A stretch of 64,000 nucleotides of DNA from Primulina eburnea. Lineage: Eukaryota > Streptophyta > Magnoliopsida > Lamiales > Gesneriaceae. A program made the position numbers and the translations under genes. Where the stretch lies: contig NC_133115.1 of NCBI RefSeq assembly GCF_022965805.1, positions 29,813,321-29,877,320 on the forward strand, in the 5' to 3' direction. Each line of letters starts with the position of its first letter. Positions within the stretch are counted from its first letter, which is position 1. Under the pieces are notes generated by a model. That model was given only the letters and a program-made list of their open reading frames with translations. It ran no database searches and was not told the origin of the DNA. This document shows, piece after piece, positions 22,400 to 34,903 of the stretch.

Positions 22400-22540
22400 A
22401 TCCTCTAAGGAAGTTACTCGGGTATCGAGCCCTCGACTTTGAAATGAGAACCCGGGTCCTAGTTAATCATCTCGGGTCATGTAGGAAATATCCGGCCCCT
22501 TGGTTCTCACACGGGCCATGCAATGAGACTTCTCGGGACA

Positions 22541-22568
22541 TAATATTTTTTTATTCAACATATATAAT

Positions 22569-22607
<39 letters not shown>

Positions 22608-22738
22608 ATTTTGACATAATATTTTTTTTATTCAACATATATAATTTTCATTCAAAACTTAAAACCGATATTTTTCAAGAAAGTAATAATTAACTTGAGG
22701 TTTTATAATTGGCGCGATTGAAATATTGGGATAATGAC

Positions 22739-22793
<55 letters not shown>

Positions 22794-22878
22794 CGGTGTG
22801 AAATATTCAAAGGATATAAATTATATATATATATATATATGGTGTGAAATATTCAAAGGATTTGAATATTTCACACCG

Positions 22879-22925
<47 letters not shown>

Positions 22926-23496
22926 CACGGTGTGAAATATTCAAAGGATATAAATTATGAAATATTTATTTCATAAACCTGCTACGCTTGATTGGTGAAA
23001 GCAATATACATGGTCCCAAAATGTTCACGTCGCTTCATTCTCTTGAAGCTTCTGCATTTCCTTATAGTACTTTATAAATGCTGGTTACTTTTATTAACCC
23101 TACCACTTATATATGGGAAAATATATTTTTTCGTTTCTTTTGTTTATATTTAGCAATTTTGATACACTATATTGTAAAAATTGAATAATATTTTCGAATC
23201 TTTAATTTTTTGAACAATTATGATAATTTTTTTAGCAATTTTAATCATCCATTATATGGAGGGTTTACGTAGGACACGATACATCAAGTGTAAAAAAATA
23301 ACGGACTAAAATTGAGATTCGAAAAATATAAAATACCATTACTGCAAATATAAAATACCATTATTGCAATTTGCTTACGTGTATGTATGTATGTATATAT
23401 AATATATGTATGTCTTGTCATTGTTCAAAAATCTATTTAAGTCTACAACACACAGAAGCAGTATCAATTGGCGAACACTTTATCGCTTTAGCCAAA
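22541..23496. other. AT-microsatellite region upstream of FRO, with hairpins
   Basis: Holds three long (TA)n runs (about 22575-22604, 22742-22790, 22880-22922) and a ~38-bp duplication at 22537 and 22613. The motif 'ggtgtgaaatattcaaagga' appears at 22795, 22841 and 22929, plus an inverted copy that makes a perfect hairpin at 22841-22877. The FRO promoter and 5' UTR must lie in the right part. I see AT-rich TATA candidates near 23078 and 23106 but cannot choose between them. Confidence 0.7.
22841..22877. repeat. Perfect hairpin, 17-bp arms
   Basis: ggtgtgaaatattcaaa / gga / tttgaatatttcacacc. It lies between two (TA)n tracts. Confidence 0.9.
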
Positions 23497-26400
23497 ATGG
23501 ATGAACACTCAGCCAATGAAGCTCTTCTGGTCCAGAAAGAGGGTCTCGTTAATGTTTCCAAGAAAACGCCATTTTTCATTTCATCAGTGAAGTGGACCTT
23601 AAGAGTGGTAATGTGGGTGATCTTTATCATATGGGCTGCTTTCGTTTTTATGTTTCCATCTGATTTCGTGAGTCATTTGCTTGAAAAATGGATTCTGGCT
23701 ACAGATGGAACTCTATTTGGAGTCACAGGTTGCCTGCTTGTTCTAAACTTGACTGCTTTTGATTTCATTTTTTTTTGTGGTCATTAATTGTGGAGTGCTT
23801 TTGGATATCTTAGAGTTGTATGCGATCACGTGCAGGAAGCATATTCATGCTGTTTAGTGCTCCTATTCTTTTGATGGCGTTTCTTGCCTTTGCATATCTT
23901 AGCATCTCCGGGGAAGAGCAAAGCCATGGGTACGTAGCTTATTAAACGAAAACGCTTATCCTTAATGCGATGGAACAGTTTTTTTTACCTTCATGCGAGT
24001 GAGGAATTGGCTAAAACGATCATTAATTTGTGGATACAGTTGTCCCTGAGGAAGTTCTATAGAAATTAGTGTCTTTCCTATGAGATCTGATTGTGTTTGT
24101 TCAATAGGAAAAAAGCTTCAAGATACCCAGGCTTCCGCTTGAAGACGTTCCCTCTTTTCGTCCAAGGACCATTCGGGGTTGTTTCGGCAGCAGAGAGTAT
24201 CGGAATTGTTATCTTTATTACATATGTCATCTGGGCATTTTGTAAAGAAACATCCAACAACCTCAATCTTGTAGCCTTGTTGGATTTGCCTTCCAAAGAG
24301 AAGTGGTAAACATTCAACTGCACTCTCCCTCGGTGTCATTTTCCGATCCTTTACATATGAGAAACGAAACTTTATTTATCGAGTTCTCCATAAAATGTTG
24401 CTTTTAGGTGCACTTGAGGAGATGAATTTCCATTAGAATTATATTGTTTACAACTAAACAATAAATTGAATTTAAAATTCATATCTTACTTATTTATTCG
24501 TTAACAATATAAAGTAGAATGAATTTCAAATGAAACTATTGAGTGAACTTGAAATTCATCGTAATCAACATGAAATATTTATATATAAACATGTATATGG
24601 TGAATTTGATCTTACTTCTCTGAACAAAAAAAATACAATTGAATATATTTGAAATCCAGCAATCAAACATAACCTTAGTTGTGCTATCTTGCGATCTTTT
24701 GCCAAACTTCGATATATTGTGTTTCAGGATATGATCATATTGTTTTATCTCACATGTAAAATGTAGTATCTATATAAGTATAAAGTTTCTCTCTTTAATC
24801 ACTCTTCTGAAATATCGATCCTAAACTGGGAAAGTACTACTTTAGAATATATTTGTATATGTATATAACATTTTTGCATTGAACTAAAATTGATTGTTAC
24901 ATAAGACTAAAAATATGACAATCTCGTACATGAAATTCTACTTCTACTGAATGAAACTTTCTGTAGATAAATGGTAATACTCTGTATGTACAAGGAGTCG
25001 AAGATATGTTCTTTTTTGCCATGTGTATACCCCATTTTAACTTAACGTTATTTCAGTGCCTGGATGCTCAGACATACTGGCCTCCGCTTAGGGTTGATTG
25101 GATTATTTTGCTTGATCTTTTTGTTCCTCCCCGTTGCAAGGGGATCGATACTTCTTAGACTCGTAGATATCCCATTTGAGCATGCAACAAGATATCATGT
25201 TTGGCTAGGACACCTTACGATGTCGCTGTTTACTCTCCATGGCATATTCTATATAATCGGATGGTTCATCGAAGGCCGCCTCATCCATGAAGTGAGTCTT
25301 CATGCTATTTTATCTCCCATTTTGATAGATATACATTTGTTATGTTTCAGCATGGCATCTTGAGTTGTTTTTGTTTTACGAATCTGTTGATTTTGTGACG
25401 CTCCATTCTGGAACATTTCTAAAAATTGGGAGGGCATTACTTCTAAATGCTCATCATTAAGGTGGATATGTCTCGGATGCAAGTACATAGTTAGTCAAAA
25501 ATAAAATAAAAAAGAAAATAGTATAATCAAGTCATAGCTTCTGTAGTCTAGAATTCATTGCAATGTGAAACTGATAAGTGAGAATTCTCTATATTTATTT
25601 CTGTCAAAGTACAGAGTGTCTTGTGCGGTTTAACCATTCTTTTAGGCATTATAGGAGTATCGATTTTGATCCTTCCTGTTCCACACAGCTTTTAGAGTGG
25701 AAAAATGTTGGTGTGGCCAATCTTGCGGGAGTGATAAGCCTTTTAGCTGGTCTGTGTATGTGGATAACATCACTACCTGGAGTGAGGCGGCTAAATTTTG
25801 AATTGTTCTTCTACACCCACCAATTATACGTGGTCTTCGTTGTCTTCTTGGCGCTTCATGTGGGAGATTTCATTTTCTCTTTTGCTGCTGGTGCCATATT
25901 CCTCTTTATGCTCGATCGGTTTCTTAGATTCTTTCAGTCTCGAAGGACAGTTGACGTGCTATCGGCTAGGTCCTTCCCTTGTGGAACTCTGGAACTTGTG
26001 CTTTCCAAACCAGCAAGTAATATGAGTATCTCTATTAAAGTGCTATCTCATTAAATATGATTCATGGGAACCATATGTAATTGTTTATACCCTTTTAATA
26101 TGCACAAGTGCAGATCTACACTACAATGCTCTTAGCTGGATTTATCTACAAGTTCGAGAGTTATCTTGGCTCCAGTGGCATCCTTTCAGTGTATCCTCTA
26201 GTCCTCGTGATGGAAAAAATCATCTTGCAATATTGATAAAGGTTTTAGGGGATTGGACGGCGAAACTTGAGGGACGAATTCCAACAGATGATCAAAAAGA
26301 ATCTGAAATAGAGCCACTGTTACAATCAAGTTCTAGATTAACGGTTTCTGTAGAGGGGCCTTATGGTCATGAATCATCACACCACTTGACGTATGCACTC

Positions 26401-27522
26401 TAACTTATCATTTCCGAATCACAAAGAATAATAGAGTTTCTTTTGATTGATTTGCCTTGCATTTTGCTCTTAGGTATGAGAACCTCGTACTAATAGCAGG
26501 CGGTATAGGAGTTTCGCCTTTTTTGGCAATCTTGAGCGATGTTCTTCACCGTATCAACGAGGGAACACCGTGTCTGCCCAAGAATATAGTGATAATTTGG
26601 GCAGTGAAAACATCAAACGAGCTTCCACTTCTTCAGACCGTTGACATGGAGTCTATCTGTCCAAATTTCTCGGATTCTCTGAATCTTGAGATTCTAACCT
26701 ATGTTACGCGAGAATCAGAACCTTCATTGGTAACGATATCTATCCTCAAGTTCATAACTCACATATTTTCAAACCTGAAACTTCAACTCATTCAATCTTG
26801 AAAACAATCTATCCATTGCAGGAAGAGGGTAGTAAGATTATAGAACCTGTCAATTCTTCCACTTTCGCGTCCTCCAAGCATCATGGAATATCTGTTTTGG
26901 TTGGCACTGGAAACATAATATGGTCAGGGACATATGTTGTGGCATCTACAATCGGTCTCATTATAACTGTGGCCTTGTTAGATATTTTTTACATTAATCC
27001 TTACAATGTTTCCTACTGGTGGTATAAAGGGCTTCTCTTTCTAGCGTGCATGGTGGTCAGTACGCTAATTTTTGGTGGTCTTGTGATTTGTTTATGGCAT
27101 ATCTGGGAGAGAAAAACAGGTATCAACGAATACGAGAACACCAGCGAAAATGGTAATTTACAACAAACCAAACCGAAACTTAACAAGAAATCTGTTCAAG
27201 AACAATACTCTACCACCATCCGGTATGGTCAGAGACCAGACTTCAGAGGTACATTCATTTAGCATTCAATATTCATATATAGATGAAGAAGGAAGAAAGA
27301 TTTCAACCTACTAAATTTGTTTTTTTTTTTTTTTTTTGGTTTTGCTATGCAGATGTTTTTGAATCGATGTCTGATCGTTGGGGGAACGTTGATATAGGCG
27401 TCATCGTATGTGGCCCTCCATCACTTCAGACCAGTGTTGCCAAAGAGTGCAGGACACAAAATCTCAAGAGGAGAGGAAATGATGCCATATTCCATTTCAA
27501 TAGCCACAGCTTTGATCTCTAG
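23497..27522 (+). CDS. FRO: Ferric reduction oxidase, FRO6/FRO7 type (nine exons)
   Basis: Membrane ferric/cupric-chelate reductase that passes electrons from NADPH via FAD and two hemes across a membrane. Exons with consistent phases: 23497-23728, 23836-23929, 24108-24305, 25057-25291, 25689-26016, 26114-26390, 26474-26729, 26822-27248, 27353-27522. They sum to 2217 nt, 738 aa, the usual FRO6/7 size. The start is [11 protein letters not shown]; an upstream in-frame ATG at 23371 is less likely. Visible: N-terminal membrane segment ([15 protein letters not shown]), heme histidines in RYHVWLGH and LHGIF and again in [22 protein letters not shown]-binding HPFSVSSSP, nucleotide-binding [10 protein letters not shown]-terminal [14 protein letters not shown]. 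All introns are GT-AG and no break was found. Within the family FRO7 is chloroplastic and FRO6 plasma-membrane; sequence alone does not decide here. The gene sits between TE blocks. Confidence 0.93.
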
Positions 27523-29090
27523 CTACCATAGTGAACAATAAGCCTGAAATGCTTTAATCCTAAGCTCGAAATTTCGGATAGAAAGGATGTTACTTGTGCA
27601 TACTTGATATTATATGATTGTGTATACTAATGGAATGTTGGCTTCTACGGAGCATCCTCCTTTCGGTATGTTGTTACGAGGAGGATTTGCCTAAGTTTGG
27701 TTACATAAAACCAGCTTACTTGATCAATTTTTTTTTAAATGAACTAACCATTCTTTAAAGAGGTAAAAAGAATTATTGTACAAAAACACTGGACATCCCC
27801 AGGAGATAGTAGACAGCTAATAAAATTAACAAGATATCAACAATTACATCAATATAGCAATAGTTCGATAGCATTCGTAATACAACACTAAGTCTGAATC
27901 TTGATCTTCTTCACTTTTTTTTTAACATGTAGCTTCTCGCTATCAAACATCACTCTGTTCCGTAGATTCCATCAATCTGTGCTCGCTATCAAACATTGCT
28001 CTTGGTCAATTTGACTCAACTGATATTGGTAAATGGATAATAAGCTGAATTTTACATCACCTGTTAGTTTGATTCGATTGTTTTTTTTTTTTTTTTATCA
28101 AAAACATATATATTTATAGTTAAATTTTGAGGTAAAAAAGTCCATGTGCTTGTATCGCATTCGTTAGTTCGATTACCGATCATAGTCCAATATGTTCCGT
28201 GTTCGCGTAAAACTCGATAGATTAAACCATACTTGTTGGAGGAAAATAGATTTATTGTTGATTATATCCGATGAACCGATGAAGATTTAAAATCAAGGAT
28301 GTGTAGTCGATGAGGTAAAAACATCAAAAGACGACGAAAAAATAATATAGTTTGATCAAATGTTTTTTTTTTTTTGGAATAACTTTAGGGAAAATTATAT
28401 TTTCAATCTTATATGTTTTTGTTCCTTTGCGATGTTGGTTATTTATATTGTCAAATTTCAGTCTTAGTTCACTTTCTTTATTTATTTTTTTTTGTGTAAT
28501 TTTATTCTTTTCCGACGTGGTGCTAGTGTGACAACATCGCGGCACTGATGTGGCGCTGACATATGTAGACCTGTTTTGAGTTTTTTTGAGCAATTTCTGT
28601 AAATTTTTTGGTATGATAAATTGAAATATTTTGAGTTTTTGTTATTAATTGATAAAAGTTTGATTTTTTTCATATATATATTAATTTGCATGTTTTTTTT
28701 GTGAGAAAATATTTGAATGGACGGAAATCAATAACTTGGCACCGGAGTGGTTTGCATATATCTAATTTTTTTCTTTTTTTGTCGGAAAATGTTTGAATGG
28801 ACGGAAATCGATTACTTGGCACCGGAGGACGCTTAAATGGCCTCAAAATTGGCTGGAAATAGACTAGTTGGATGCCAAGTGTCAATAATAATAATGAAAT
28901 TGATGATAAAAACTATAACAACAACAATAATATCAAAAATTTATAGATTAATAAAAACAAGAAATAAAATAATAACAATAATAAATAAAATAGTAAAATT
29001 TAAAATATTAATAAATAACAACAAATAATAACTATAGAAAATAATGAAAATGATAGTAAAAAAATTAAAAATTAGTAATGACGATAAAAA
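27523..29090. other. FRO 3' flank and AT-rich intergenic DNA
   Basis: The first ~150 bp is probably FRO 3' UTR. Then follow poly-T tracts (28080, 28363), an 80-bp direct repeat (gaatggacggaaatc at 28715 and 28795) and AT/ATA-rich low-complexity DNA from 28870. ORFs here are low-complexity translations. No gene seen. Confidence 0.65.
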
Positions 29091-29899
29091 AAATAACAAA
29101 TTAATAAAAAGGAAAATCAAATAATAATAATAATACAAATTTTTTGTTATTCTTTTGAATAATTGTATCAATGGCGACAACACTTCGTAGCAATGTTTTC
29201 ACAATTAGACCGGTGATCGATCCAGTCTAACTTAAATTTTAGTGCATACACCCGCCTAAAGGTTAGTAAATTTCGAGCTCTTCAAATCTGTGATGATGTC
29301 CAAAGGACGAGGGGGAGTGACCAGGGCCCCGGAAGCCTAGTTCCAATTGATACTAAATGAGTCCAGGAATCTAGACCAAGAAATTGATCGAATCATCCTG
29401 CAAGATTCATAGATTAGGGAGATCTTGACACAACAGGGCAGGGGATATCAGCCCCTCAAAAAGGCCCGTGAAGGTCCATAGAGGGAACAACAAAAAAATA
29501 ACAAATTAATAAAAAAGAAAATCAAATAATAATAATAATACAAATTTTTTGTTATTCTTTTGAATAATTGTATCAATGGCGACAACACTTCGTAGCAATG
29601 TTTTTACAATTAGACCGGTGATCGATCCAGTCTAACTTAAATTTTAGTGCATACACCCGCCTAAAGGTTAGTAAATTTCGAGCTCTTCAAATCTGTGATG
29701 ATGTCCAAAGGACGAGGGGGAGTGACCAGGGCCCCGGAAGCCTAGTTCCAATTGATACTAAATGAGTCCAGGAATCTAGACCAAGAAATTGATCGAATCA
29801 TCCTGCAAGATTCATAGATTAGGGAGATCTTGACACAACAGGGCAGGGGATATCAGCCCCTCAAAAGGGCCCGTGAAGGTCCATAGAGGGAACAACAAA
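29091..29899. repeat. 405-bp tandem duplication
   Basis: 29091-29495 is repeated at 29496-29899 with period 405 and only a few substitutions (for example tttcacaatt/ttttacaatt). Each copy joins an (ATA)n-rich block to a piece of decayed Tat gag. The near-identity indicates a recent duplication, probably by unequal exchange or replication slippage. Confidence 0.9.
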
Positions 29900-32800
29900 G
29901 GAATGTATATGGATCGAGGAGGAATAACTCCCCAAGGGCCGATCCAAATCAACCACCGGTCGATTCCAGGCACGCCCCCGCCTTGATGGGTTATCAAATT
30001 GATATCAGGAGGACCCACTGATGGGGGCTCCAACCGAGAAATAAAGTCAAATAGTCGAAAGTTGTTGAATGTGGATATTGACACAAGGAAAACCCAAATC
30101 GGACGGATAATATTGTTCGGGCCAGAGGACATTGATGGATTTTTTGACCTTATAATAACATTCTAGTCATTCGAGCCATGGTGGCCAATTATGAAGTTGT
30201 TCGTGTTTTTGTTGATTTTGGGAGTTTTGTTAATGTCCTCGTTAAAGAAGCGATGGATCATATGGACTTAGGTGAAGACACAGTGGATCCTGTCTTTACT
30301 GCACTTTTTGGTTTTACCAAGCATGTTGAGTACCCGGTGGGAATGTTCAACCTCCCTTTATCTATGGGGAAGGGAACACAAGGAAAACGTGAATAATCAT
30401 ATTTGTTATAGTGGATGCCCTATCCCCTTATAATGCTATTTTGGGAAGACCAGTTATGGCTATATTCATGACCACAACCTCTGTCTTGCACCGGTAGATT
30501 AAAATCCCTGTGGTAAGAGCTATTGGAGAAGTATTGTCACGCCCCGAGACCGGGGTTAGTCGACACCGGCGTTGTTTTACAACCACACAATTGAAAACAA
30601 CAAGCCTCGTAGTACAATATAAACCAAAAACCAGTTTATTACTCATAATCAATCAAAAGATTGTCTTTACAACATATATTCTTAAAATGATAAAACTATG
30701 CGGAAGCATTTACAACTTACTAAGTCAAAACTAAAATAAACTTCTTGAATCATTATATTATCAGCCCCAAAACTGGTCTTGTTCATCTTCCTCGATTTTT
30801 TTTCTGATTTATCTGGGGAGGGTAGAGTAAGGGGTGAGTATTTTGAGAAATACTCAGCAAATGGGGGCCGTTCGAGCACAATATAACAACATGATAATTT
30901 CGAAAATCACATGACTTTCACTTGCATAACATCATTCATATCACATGCATAACATTTACCAGCACTGAGATTCGTCGACTTTCTATGGTTTACTGATATC
31001 AGTCCCTAATTTTTACTCATCTAAGGGGACGAGGCCGCATAGCGGTTATATCCCCCACCGCGTAAGGATACGTCATGTTTGAGATTCTCACCCATATCCA
31101 GTCGACTCCTCACAGTGCTCAAAATCGTATGACAATCAACACAAGAAAAATAGTAGAAGAAGAATGTGTACTCGATCGTATTTTCAAAAAAACCCAAGAA
31201 ACATACATAACGAAATTTAATCTTTAAAACAAGCCCATTTACCTTATACTGGAAGAAAACGTGAAGAACTTGGAAACCATATAAGAATTATGATTCGAAA
31301 GCGCAACAGCACATCTACCGAAAAATCAGTCATCTTGTAAAATTCACTGCGCCTTACTGCACCGTTGGATCGGACTCAAAATTTTACAGTACGTTCACAA
31401 ATATGTTAAATAAATTATGAACGGTGAAGATCGGGTTTGGAAGTCGTTTAGGCCTGTTCATACAGAAAAACAGTAGATATGCTGAATTCCCACCTAAAAT
31501 CTGAGCAGTTTTCTTTCAAAGGCTATAAACGAAACACTATCCGTTGGATTTTGCTGAAATTTGGATATGTTATGCGAAACATATGGAAGAACATTCTGAA
31601 CGGTGGAGATCGGATTACGAGCCCCGAGCGAGAGAAAAAAAATTTTGAACTTGGACAAAATTTTGATGACTCGTGCAGAATTTTGGAGAGAAACTTCGAA
31701 AATTGGAGAAGAAATTTCGAAAATTGGAGAGGAAATTCTGAATGAGATGTCCCTCCTATTTATAGGGGTGAGGTGAAAATCCTACCATAATTCGATTGAT
31801 ATTCTTTCCAAAATTGGGAGATGCTCCTTCCAAAAATTTAAGATGCTCCTTCCATAATTCGAGATAATCATTCCATAATATTTGATATGCTTCCTTGTTG
31901 AGAAAATCTACCTTGTATGTAATATTTCCTTCCAAATTTTATTGATATCCAGCCTTATTTCGAAATTAATACATGATTTGTACTGAATTTTGAATTTCAT
32001 GTATTTATTAGCTTGAAATTTCAATACCATGTATTATTTAATATTTTCGAATTTATTATAACTCGAAAATAAATTCTTATACATGTCTATATTTAATTAA
32101 TTACATGCCCAAAAATTTGGGTTCTCACAAGTATGAGATGATCAAAATACAACCCATAAATATAATGTAGAAAAAGTCGGAGTAGAACAAAAAGTCACTA
32201 AACCTCATTTTGGCCGACCTGAGCCAGATAGGTGTGGCCATTACATATGACTGAAGATACAACCAATGTCACCACTTAAGAGGAATGTGTGGACGTATCT
32301 GTTGCCCCTTAGACAGAGATCATCAAGGTAGCCAAAAAATTATAAGAACCTTTGAAAGAGAGGCTACTTAAGTGCTTAAAGAAAACATGGTTGTAATTTT
32401 TTGGTTGGCATCCGAACTCATAGGTGTTAGAAAGGAAGTGATGAAGCACTATATAAATGTTCTTGGGGAATGCCGACCAGTTATTAGAAAAACGAAAAAT
32501 TCGATTTGGATAAAGATGCTATTATCCAAGAACATGTTGAGGAATTATTAAAAGCAGGGCATATTCAGGAAATACACTTCGCGGCTCCAATGTGGTGCTC
32601 AAACCCAATTCTTTGGGAAAGTGGCGATATGTGTGGACTTTTTTATATATTAATCAAGCATTTCCAAAATAATGTTATCCACTAGCCACCCAGGATCGTC
32701 TAATTGGCGACTCCACAGTTGGGCATGAACTCTTGTGTTTTCTAGATGCCTATCAGAGATACCATCAAATTTCCGTAGCCAAGAAAGATCAGAGCAAGTA

Positions 32801-34903
32801 CTTCCGGTGGACCTTTTTGTTATGTTGTGATACCTTTCAAACCCAAAAACGTTGGGGTGCCTTCCAGATGCTCATGGATAACGTGTTCAAATAACAGATA
32901 GGGAAGAATGTAATATGTATGTTGATGATATTTTTTGGTTGAGTCAAAGACAACCAACCAATTCATCCCAATTTATCCTTGGTTTAGAGAAAAACTTTCA
33001 GACTCTACGTAATTACAGGCTGAAAATCCGAGCAAGTTCACAATCGGGGTTCTGGCAAGCAAGTTATTAAGTTATATGGTTACACGGTGGTGGATCAAGG
33101 CCAATCAAAAAAGTACAAATTTTGGCTTCAATGGGCTCTCCTCGTAATATTCAAGAAGTTCAAAGGCTGACAGGAAGGATTGCTTTCCTAGCATGATTTA
33201 TTGCGAGATCAGCTGATTGTAATTTCCTTTTCTTTAAGGTACTTCGAAAGACCAAGAATTTCGAATGGAATGAACAAAGTGAGTAGGCATTGCATGAGTT
33301 GAAGTCATATTTTAAGGAACTTAATATCCAAATTATTCTATGGTGAAGACCTATTTTTTTACTTGGAACTGACATCGCGAAATGAGAGATTTGTTCTGGT
33401 GAGGAAGGAAAGGATGGCTCACCAACCAATTTATTTTGTCATCCACGCCTTGAAGGAGTCGAGCTTAATTACACACCCCATGAGAAATTGGCTCTGGCCC
33501 TAGTCATCACTACAAGAAAGTTGAGGCAGTATTTTCTATGGCACCCCATCATTGTCCTTACTAACAGTGCGTTGGTGCTGATTGCCTCAAGTGGGTGACC
33601 GAGTTCAGCACAATGAGTAAGACATCAAGTTTGATCATAAAACTGCCATCAAAGCACAAACCCTGACCAATTTTTTGGTAGAAACCATTCAGGTAGAACA
33701 GGAAGCAAAGTGAAAGCATGTAGGATGGATCTTCATGTCAGACAGGGAGTGCGGCCAGAATTATCATGGTTTGCCCTTCATGTGAGCAAAAAAGCATGAC
33801 ATTCATATGGGACTTCAGAGCCTCAAACAATGAAGCCAGATACAGGGCCTTTTTGATAGGGCTCAGGGTTTCCCAGAGCATGGGAACATCTCGAGCCATC
33901 ATTTACTCTCAATGATTAGTGCAACAGAGTAATGGAAAATTCGATGCGATGAAAGATAATTATCAAGTACACCCAAGCACTTGACAAAGATAAGGAAATT
34001 TTTCTGAGCTGAAAAATGAGAAAGCTGGTTGGTTTGCAAAAATGGCTAGTTCCTTTTCCATGCTTCCTGAGCACAAGCTGGTAGGGAAAAATTGGTTGTA
34101 TAGGAGCTGGTCTGCTAGATTGAGCATATAGATGCAATGATCGTCGAGATACTTGAAGGGGATTGGGTGTTTGAAATTTATCAGTATTTGCGCCACAGGT
34201 AAGTCCCTGATGAATAAATAAGGAACAAAAGTTTAAGAGAAGAGCATTGTGTTTTGTGCTCTTGGATGATTTTTTTTTTACAAAGGTCCTTTTCCATGTC
34301 ATTCTTGAAATATTTGGGTAATGATGATGCCAATTATGTTTTAGGAGAAATTAACTAAGGTTGTTGTTTAAATCACTTATGAAGTATAATTCTCGCACGG
34401 AATGCTCTGCTAGCAGGTTTTTTCCGGTTGACCTTGCAGAAAGATGCCTCTAATTTTGTAAGATTTTGTCACAATTTTAAAAAACAAGCCAACTTACAGT
34501 GGAGGCCAATGGAATCCATGAAAGCAGTGGCATTTGCCTTGTTTTTTTTTTTTATTATTATCAATTGTGCATGGAAATTGTGGGGCCATTCTCCATGGGC
34601 ACATGTCAGAAAAATTCTTGTTGGTAGCCGTGGATTATTTTTCTAAATAAGTGGAAGTCAAACACTTGACAAAAATCATAGAAAATAAGTGTTGAAATTC
34701 TTGTGAAAGAATATCATTTGTTGGTTCAGGATGCCCCGAAGTCTTATATTTGACAATGGAAGACAATTTTGTTCCAAAGTTCAGATGTATTGTAAAGAGA
34801 TGAATATTGAATAGATTTTCACATCCGTGGTCTACCCAAAGAGCGATGGACAAATCGAAGTTATTAACAGATCGATTGTGCAAGCATTAAAAGTTTGCCT
34901 TGA
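29900..34903 (+). pseudogene. Decayed Tat gag-pol (element C), split by a solo LTR
   Basis: Plus-strand homology to element B polyprotein runs in order but with many stops and shifts. Gag end (SGGPTDGGSNREIKSNSRK and ILFGPEDIDG, ~30005-30135), protease (ANYEVVRVFVDFGSFVNVL, 30180; the active-site DSG is changed to DFG), then after the insertion the reverse transcriptase (LDAYQRYHQISVAKKDQSK ~32745; YVDDIF ~32920), RNase H region (LALALVITTRKLRQYFLW, ~33490) and integrase (LVGSRGLFF ~34620; YPKSDGQIEVINRSIVQAL ~34835). Homology stops abruptly at about 34903, where a FAR1-like fragment begins. It is far more eroded than A or B and has no coding capacity. The internal solo LTR 30535-32129 is not part of it. 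Confidence 0.85.
30535..32129 (-). mobile_element. Solo Ty3-type LTR, TSD AGTAT
   Basis: A 1595-bp segment with TG...CA ends (minus strand starts tgtgagaacccaaattttt and ends ctcggggcgtgaca), flanked by perfect AGTAT duplications at 30530-30534 and 32130-32134. No PBS, polypurine tract or coding region inside, so it is a recombination product of a full element. A TATA box (ctataaatag) is on the minus strand at 31756-31765. It interrupts the Tat C pol frame, whose homology resumes directly after it. Confidence 0.92.

Larger units (their letters stand above)
13018..22540 (-). mobile_element. Tat-lineage Ty3 element B, complete, minus orientation
   Basis: Two 781-bp LTRs (13018-13798; 20761-22540 after removing a 989-bp insertion and its 10-bp duplication) flank gag-pol on the minus strand. 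A tggcgcc-type PBS abuts the right LTR. The antisense ORF 14238-14669 lies between pol and the 3' LTR. I count ten substitutions between the LTRs (about 1.3%), so the insertion is recent but older than the Tekay copy. No matching target duplication is visible: the left flank is ATAAC and the right flank TAATA. The pol frame has three point stops. Confidence 0.9.
20761..22540 (-). repeat. 5' LTR of Tat B, split by a DNA transposon
   Basis: LTR sequence 20761-21400 continues at 22400-22540 after the 989-bp insertion. Without the insertion and one copy of the 10-bp duplication it is 781 bp, equal to the left LTR. It shows ten substitutions relative to that LTR and carries the same 126-bp U3 repeats. 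Confidence 0.9.

Noticed and set aside
28941..29183. 80-codon minus ORF rich in I/L/F/Y
   Set aside because: Low-complexity translation of ATA/TTA repeats.
29812..30132. 106-codon minus-strand ORF
   Set aside because: Antisense of decayed Tat gag; the + strand shows the homology to element B.
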